Positions 58,314 through 64,000 of a DNA stretch of 64,000 bases are shown here, in pieces (within the stretch, counting starts at the first letter, position 1; each line of letters begins with the position of its first letter). Below the pieces are notes generated by a model that was not told where the DNA came from, did not search any database, and saw nothing but the letters and a program-made list of their open reading frames with translations. The stretch is from NCBI GenBank assembly GCA_963971425.1, contig OZ020517.1:126501-190500 (forward strand), in the 5' to 3' direction. The translations under genes were made by a program, and so were the position numbers. The DNA is from Bryoerythrophyllum caledonicum (taxonomy: Eukaryota; Streptophyta; Bryopsida; Pottiales; Pottiaceae).

Positions 58314-58921
58314 TGTAGATCCTGCACCCACAAATGATATACTTGTGCACAATGTAATATATTCTACTCACAATATATTCCTATGGTTTTGACAAGGCGA
58401 GACCACTGAGAGCATTTGAAGTGTGATGTCTGCCATAGGAAGTTCTAACCTATCAGCTGAAATTGTTCAAAGACGATTGCAGGAGTTTGGGGTTTCAAAC
58501 CGCATTCATAATTCTGTTGGTCTTTTTCCTTCACCTTTGGAAGTGTGCAATGGTGCAATGGTGCAATGGTTGGACACTCTTTACAATCCAACCTCTTTTA
58601 TGTCACCTTCAACAGTATCACAAAATTCCAGATCCTAAGCATATCCTCATGATCATGATATTAGGTGGGTAACAAATAATATTATTTTAGTTCAAATTTT
58701 ATTTTATTTTATAATAAATTCTTAATAGGGACATGTAATATTGGAGTCCTTGGGTTTTCAACTTGTGATAATAAAAGGATTTCAGTGTAAAAGTTTTACA
58801 CCTTTGAAATGTGCTCAAGAAGTTGGTTCCACTTCCTTGTGGAAAAAGTTTGGATAAAAAGACACATTATTTTAAAGGAAACCTTAGCAATAAAGGACCC
58901 AAGAACCAAGCCCAAGAGTTA

Positions 58922-59693
58922 GGGGGTTTTCACACTTGGACCAAGCGTCAAGGTGCCAAGTGCTACTAGCAGTTTGATTGGTTTACAGAATTGAAATCAA
59001 CCTTGGTTGAGTGTTTTGGCTTTCACACTTGGACCAAGGGTTGAAAGGCCGATGGGGTCTAAATGCCTACATGGCAACACATTTTGAAGGTTTTGGCACC
59101 AAACGTTAAGCCTCTCAAGGGAAGTTTGGTCCAAACAAGAAAAGAAACTCAAACTCTTGCCAAGGTGCCAAACATATTTTCATTAAAATATTCAAAATCT
59201 GACAAGATCTCAGCCATTAGATTAAAATAGTAAATTATTTGCCCTGGTTTTTTTTACCTCAATTTTTTACCCAATACTATGTCCCAAAATTATCTACCTC
59301 AAATTTTTAATTCCAAATTTCACCTAAATTTTTTACCTGAATATTCTTTTGTGCGGTGCTTGTGCTTAAATTTCTTTTGTGTAATGAGCATTTTGACCAT
59401 TTTCTTCATTTATTTTTTTTACCAAAAATGTGTTTTCTTCTAGGCTCCATGACTATAGAAAGTGAGTGAGGATTTTTTTTTTAAACAAGGACATTCAAGA
59501 AGTAAAAATTGACTTGGGATTTGCCAAATAGTTTGGGTCATGGCCTCTCAACTTGGCCCCTTGAACTTTCACACCACAAGGACCCAAACTCCAATAACCC
59601 ATATTTTATTATTTTTTCGGACTCCAAAATCCGGCATCTCGACATAGTTTGGTCCATGATGGAGTTTGGTTCTTGGTCCAAGTGTGAAACCCC
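58922..59693. mobile_element. Harbinger-like MITE, 772 bp
   Basis: Left end GGGGGTTTTCACACTTGGAC, right end GTCCAAGTGTGAAACCCC, flanked by TTA (58919-58921, 59694-59696), the duplication of the PIF/Harbinger superfamily. An internal TTTCACACTTGGACCAAG copy at 59020 suggests nested or tandem ends. No transposase. Confidence 0.72.
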
Positions 59694-59887
59694 TTAGATC
59701 CCATTTTGATGTTGTAGAGGTTGGAGGAGGCCTTGTTGTCTTCAAAATGATCCCTGCCTTTCTGGTCCAATTGGACACCGCCGGAGAAAAACCTATGGGA
59801 AACTTTATTGTCCTCATGTGATAAGCCCAGCTCTGGGAAGCATCTTTATCTTGATAGTCCATTCTTTGATTTGCAAATGTATGCTCA

Positions 59888-60281
59888 GGGCCGCTTTACA
59901 CTATGGTGGAGAAGTTCACCGGTCAAGAATTCAAGGGAAATGGAGCAATATGATTGGAGAAAAAATTGTTCTTCACCGGATTGGGTTTACACTACGGCCA
60001 AGACTTGACCGGTGGAGAACTTCAAGCATGGATGATAAAATGACATGGCCGCCTATGTGGCAAAACTTTTTTGAAGAGTTCTTCTCCGGTGGGCTTGTTT
60101 CTTGTCCGGCCTCAAACCCCCGGACAAGAAACCAACCCACCGGAGAAGAGCAACTTCTTCATGCATTACTTTATTCTTTTTTTGTCTTGTCCAACATCCA
60201 CCGCTCGCCTCAAATAACCATGTCTTGGCCGAGACTTCTTGACCGGCCGGTGGAGTTCTCCACCATAGTGTAAAACCCCCC
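59888..60281. mobile_element. Harbinger-like MITE with TTTACACTATGG ends, 394 bp
   Basis: Left end GGGCCGCTTTACACTATGGT, right end CCACCATAGTGTAAAACCCC, flanked by TCA (or CTCA) on both sides. Subterminal CACCGG/CCGGTC words are mirrored as well. An internal TTTACACTACGG lies at 59986. Shares end words with the repeat at 44905. Confidence 0.66.
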
Positions 60282-61236
60282 TCAGTCAGGCACAAGACAT
60301 CTTGGCTCAGAGTCCCAAACCATGAATTCATTTACTGAGGTTTCATCCACTTGAAAAAGATAGTATCTTCATGGATCATAACAGCATAGTAACTTAGTAA
60401 GTGAAAACTACCCATGTCATTGCAGTCCACTGAGGTCACTTATTAATGATTCTGGTTAATTTCTGAAGGCACTTCAGTGGGACAATTGGACCTAAGGTCG
60501 AAGTACCTATTACCACCACCCACCCCTGGACCACTCGGTAGGATAGGCTTGAAACCGCGTCTACAGCCAAGAAATTCCGTTGATTCTGGATGTAAAGGAA
60601 AAAATAGGCTCTGACAGATCGGTTCAGGATCATGCCTTGTATGGTGATGCGTATCTGGAGAAAGCGGCGCTGGTGCCTCCTTGATATTGAACCAATGTTA
60701 TTATTGGTGGCCAAAATGAGGCTTTAAGTGGGTAGTTTACCAAATGTAGTTAGTGTATATTGAAGGCTGAGTATAGGCGATGGCGGCTCTTTAGATAGAG
60801 TAGATTTGGAAACTAAATACAGTGGTGTCTAGAGCCTTCATGGGCGATTTAGGGACGTCCTAAATGTTGAAAAATGAATGGCATTCTATTGCATTGCAAT
60901 TGTGTGAGACCTCATGGTATCAGCTTAGCTACTGCTTTCTGCTTTGGATGTTTTGCTGTTTCGGAGCTTGCGTACACTGTGTTGATTGAGTGGTGAAGAT
61001 TTGTGCACAATACGGTGAGTGAGTTGTGTCTTAGCTTCTTGAATTCAGTTGATTGATTTTAGCTGATTTTGTGAATGAAATGTGAATTCATGACATTGCT
61101 GCCGGCTACTCTCACCTCTCACAACTGCACATGACGTGTACAGAAACATTGCATGGATTTGCATTGCACAAGCTTGTTCAAGTGCCATTAACTCGCATTG
61201 CACATTTTCTGGAACTTACAGAGCAGAGGAACCACC
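60282..61236. other. Gene-free stretch; possible promoter of the Tigger gene
   Basis: No gene supported. The last few hundred bases may hold the 5' region of the downstream element. Confidence 0.35.
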
Positions 61237-64000
61237 ATGTCGGCGGTTGACTTGGACGTGGAAACTGGCGGATTCTTCTGCTCAGAGGATGACCTCAGTC
61301 ACGAAGATGATGGCCGTGAAGAATCAGAAAATAGCTTTGGCAGTAGTGAGGATGACGAGCACGGCCCTTCTCAGCAGCTAGATTACAGTGAGCTCGAACT
61401 GGCTCAGAGGCCGCGACGCCGACCGCCCAGTCCCGCACAACGTAGCTCTCGCACAGTCCAGGTGCAACTCCCGCGCAACGCAGCTCCCGCACGCGCAACG
61501 CAGCTCTCGGCTGCGCAACGCATTTCCCGCACAGTCCAGGTGCTGCCGATTGAGCGAGCCCTGTGGTCATGGGGTGGGCGTTCACGCACTGGGGGCCACG
61601 TCCACATGTTCACGAATCCTGAGGTACCGCGCCATGGAGGTCTGTCCTTGAGGGCGCCCGTGCTCCCAACTGCTGATCAACAGGTGCATCCTACAGCAGG
61701 TCCAAGGGGAGATGTCAGCCAATCATAACGGCCAAGACGAAGGCGGGCTCGCTGAACAGGGAATTGGACGGACCAGCAGCTTCAGAAAGCAATGGCCGCA
61801 GTTGAGGACGCACTGTCCATGAAAAAGGCCGCCAAGGAGAATGGCATACCATATTCCTCACTACGGGATTGGTGTTACGGAAGGACTAGGAGCAGAGACC
61901 GTGGAGCTAAGCCGATTCTTACGGCGGACGAAGAAGCGCAGCTTGTGGACTACTTGATCGCAATGTGTGATGCCGAGTACAGACTCTCTCCTACTGTATT
62001 AAAAATGAAAGTTTACGAAATCACGAAGACCAGATGGCCGCCCTTTCGTGAGGGCATACCCGGTGGCGGTTGGATGCGGTGGTTCCGCAACCGCCACCCG
62101 GAACTAACAGTTTGAGCTTCGCAAGCTTTGGAGAGTGCGAGAGCCCGTGCATTATGCCCAGAAAATGTGGCTACACTTTACGATAACCTACAGAAGCTCT
62201 ATGAAGAACATCAATACCCACCTGAGCGCATTTGGAACTGTGATGAGTCCGGCGCCCAAGCAGGTATTGCTCTAAACGAATTTCCACTAAAACATTGCAT
62301 GTTCTCTACCGCAACAATATTATTCTACTTGCATGGGAGGGGTGTAGAGGCTTACATGAAGTGCATTGTGCAGGAAGAAATGGCGGAGGCATGGTTATAG
62401 CCAAAACATGAACAAAACGGGTCCAATCGATTGTACTTAATCAGAGAGAATGGCTCAGCGTGTTAGTATGCGTAAATGCTGCCGGTAAGGCCATTCCATC
62501 ATTGTACATCTTTAAAGGAAAAAGATTCAGAGATAATTACATAGTGAATTGTGAACCAGGTTCCACCATGGCAATGCAGCCACGTGCGTGGATGACGACT
62601 TACTTGTTTTCAGCATGGATTTCCCATTTCGTGGCGTCAATTAGGAAATTTGATACTATTTCCCCGCAACGGAGACATCTCCTTGTCCTTGATGGGCACA
62701 ATTCTCATGTGACTTCAGAGGTCGCCTGTGCTGCCGGCGCAGTCGGGCTTGATTTGCTGAGCCTGCCATCACACACGTCACATAAGTTACAACCACTAGA
62801 CGTTGCGGTGTTCAAACCTTTTAAGGGTTTTTTCAGACAATATAGAGACTACTGGGTGTCAAGGTTTATAGATCAGCCCGCTTGCAAAGGTACCTTAGCG
62901 CAGTGGGTTTCTTTCTCTCTGCGGAAAGCCTTAACACCGGAGAACATCCGCAGCGGGTTTCTCGCTACAGGCATCTATCCACTAAACAGAACCGCGGTTG
63001 ATGCCGACATGGCTCCAGCAGTCATCTATGCTTGTGGTGAAGAGCGACTAGGTTCAGAGACCACGGGTGCTTGTGAAAGTGCAGGTGCCTCGCAGCAGCA
63101 TACTGGGGACCACATCGACGAGCATGCATGTGACCGCAGCGAGTCAAATACAGCGCACCACGAATCACACGAGGTGCAAGCAGAGGAGCAACAAGAGAAT
63201 TCGCAACAGCAGTCACTCAAAGGCAGTACGGGCTCACAAAACGTACCTGATGAGATGAACATGGAGGCCGAGTTTGGAGAGCAGCCGGACTCCAATACTG
63301 TGCACTTCTTTGTGGACACAGAGGAGCAGAATCCAGGCTCGGATCAGGACATTGCAGGGTTGGACGCAGACGCGGAGTCTCCAGACTCAATCACGCAATT
63401 CCTTCAACTCCCAACCGTGACTGAGAGGGCGTCCACGCGCCGCCGCGATTCCGTTGTCGACTTTGCACGCTCTGTCATATTGTCCTCAAGTGCATGTGAA
63501 GAGGCTGCAGTCAGTGTCAAGAACGCACGAGAGATAGCGGCGGCAGAGAAAGGCAACAAAAAGGAAAGAGGCTAGCGCTCGCAAAGCTGCCATGCGAGAA
63601 GACGTTCTTCGAGAGAGAGAAGCGGGAGCAGCACAAAGGTTGGCTACTCAGGAGGAGGCGTCCAAGCTTCGTGAAGCGCGCGCGGTGGAGAAAGCGGCTG
63701 CAGCCGCGAGGAAGGTGGCGGAGCGTGAGGCCGCGTCGCAGTTGAAGGCGGAGCGCGCTCACCATGCCGCCATTGCCCGAGCAGCTCGCTCCTGTGATCC
63801 TCGTCACAACAATTCTCGCGCAGCAAGGACCCCGGAGATCGGGGAGGGAAGCCAAACCAACACACAAATCGCGCCTCCATGCGACCCGCTCCATCACGCA
63901 AGATTTGGATCACGACCACCACCATACGGAGGCTATGTACCTCCAGTCGATGTCTCCATGCTTAGGCAACACCTCCATTCGCCCTTCTTCCTCCCGCCTC
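61237..64000 (+). pseudogene. Tigger/pogo-type transposase gene, decayed, runs off window
   Basis: ATG 61237 (ACCACCATG) opens an acidic N-terminal part (EDDLSHEDDGREESE) and an Arg/Gln-rich repeat. The same frame continues through a Psq-type helix-turn-helix (GNWTDQQLQKAMAAVE, KAAKENGIPYSSLRDW), a CENPB-type segment (GGWMRWFRNRHPEL) and DDE block 1 (WNCDESGAQ). A phase-1 intron, 62264-62373, has clean GT-AG ends and restores GAQAG joined to RNGGGMVIAKT. Then follow VLVCVNAAGKAIPSLYIFKG, block 2 LLVLDGHNSHVT and block 3 LQPLDVAVFKPFKG. A C-terminal part continues in another frame after a frameshift near 63562 as an Ala/Glu/Arg-rich coiled-coil-like region to the window end. In-frame stops TAA 61726, TGA 61753, 62113 and 62409; the TGAs all fit CGA to TGA. 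Confidence 0.82.

Overview
The window reads as nuclear DNA of a land plant, most likely a seed-free one (bryophyte, lycophyte or fern; this lineage guess is inference and weakly held). Two genes are of land-plant type: a five-exon TON1-recruiting-motif/LONGIFOLIA-like gene at 13.3-17.6 kb that looks intact, and a BCS1-like (OM66-type) AAA-ATPase gene at 42.2-43.8 kb that is frame-damaged. Introns are GT-AG. Nearly everything else is mobile DNA in various stages of decay, plus minisatellites and gene-free AT-rich sequence.

Layout. 0-1.6 kb: coding-length minisatellites. 1.7-4.2 kb: DUF7869-type DDE transposase with internal TAG stops. 7.3-11.2 kb: hAT-type transposase pseudogene with introns. 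13.3-17.6 kb: TRM gene. 18.8-20.5 kb: Tigger/pogo pseudogene, followed by a 1.5-kb pogo-type non-autonomous element. 23.6-29.5 kb, minus strand: a decayed multi-exon gene joining a ParB/sulfiredoxin-like domain to a beta-order amino-methyltransferase-like domain, with palindromic hairpin units in and beside it. 30.8-34.8 kb: MULE-like transposase pseudogene. 36-37 kb: His/Glu-type minisatellite. 38.1-38.6 kb, minus strand: trihelix/MADF-like exon. 42-44 kb: AAA gene. 39-50 kb: a family of TTAA-flanked elements with piggyBac-like ends, interleaved with TA-flanked CACTA...TAGTG elements and other MITEs. 54.2-55.1 kb: nearly intact pogo-like transposase. 57.9-60.3 kb: a long hairpin and two Harbinger-like MITEs. 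61.2-64 kb: a second Tigger-type gene running off the window.

Two signals stand out. First, the ParB-like plus methyltransferase gene has an architecture otherwise familiar to me from bacterial and phage DNA methyltransferases, yet it is split by spliceosomal-type introns among plant repeats. Second, most in-frame stops in the older coding remnants sit where a C-to-T change in CAG, CAA or CGA would make them, often in reading frames with no indel over 2 kb. That is the mark expected from decay of methylated cytosines, and it lets the ancestral frames be traced with confidence.

All family names come from motif reading and memory; no database search was possible. Exon edges are read by eye from GT-AG signals and frame continuity.
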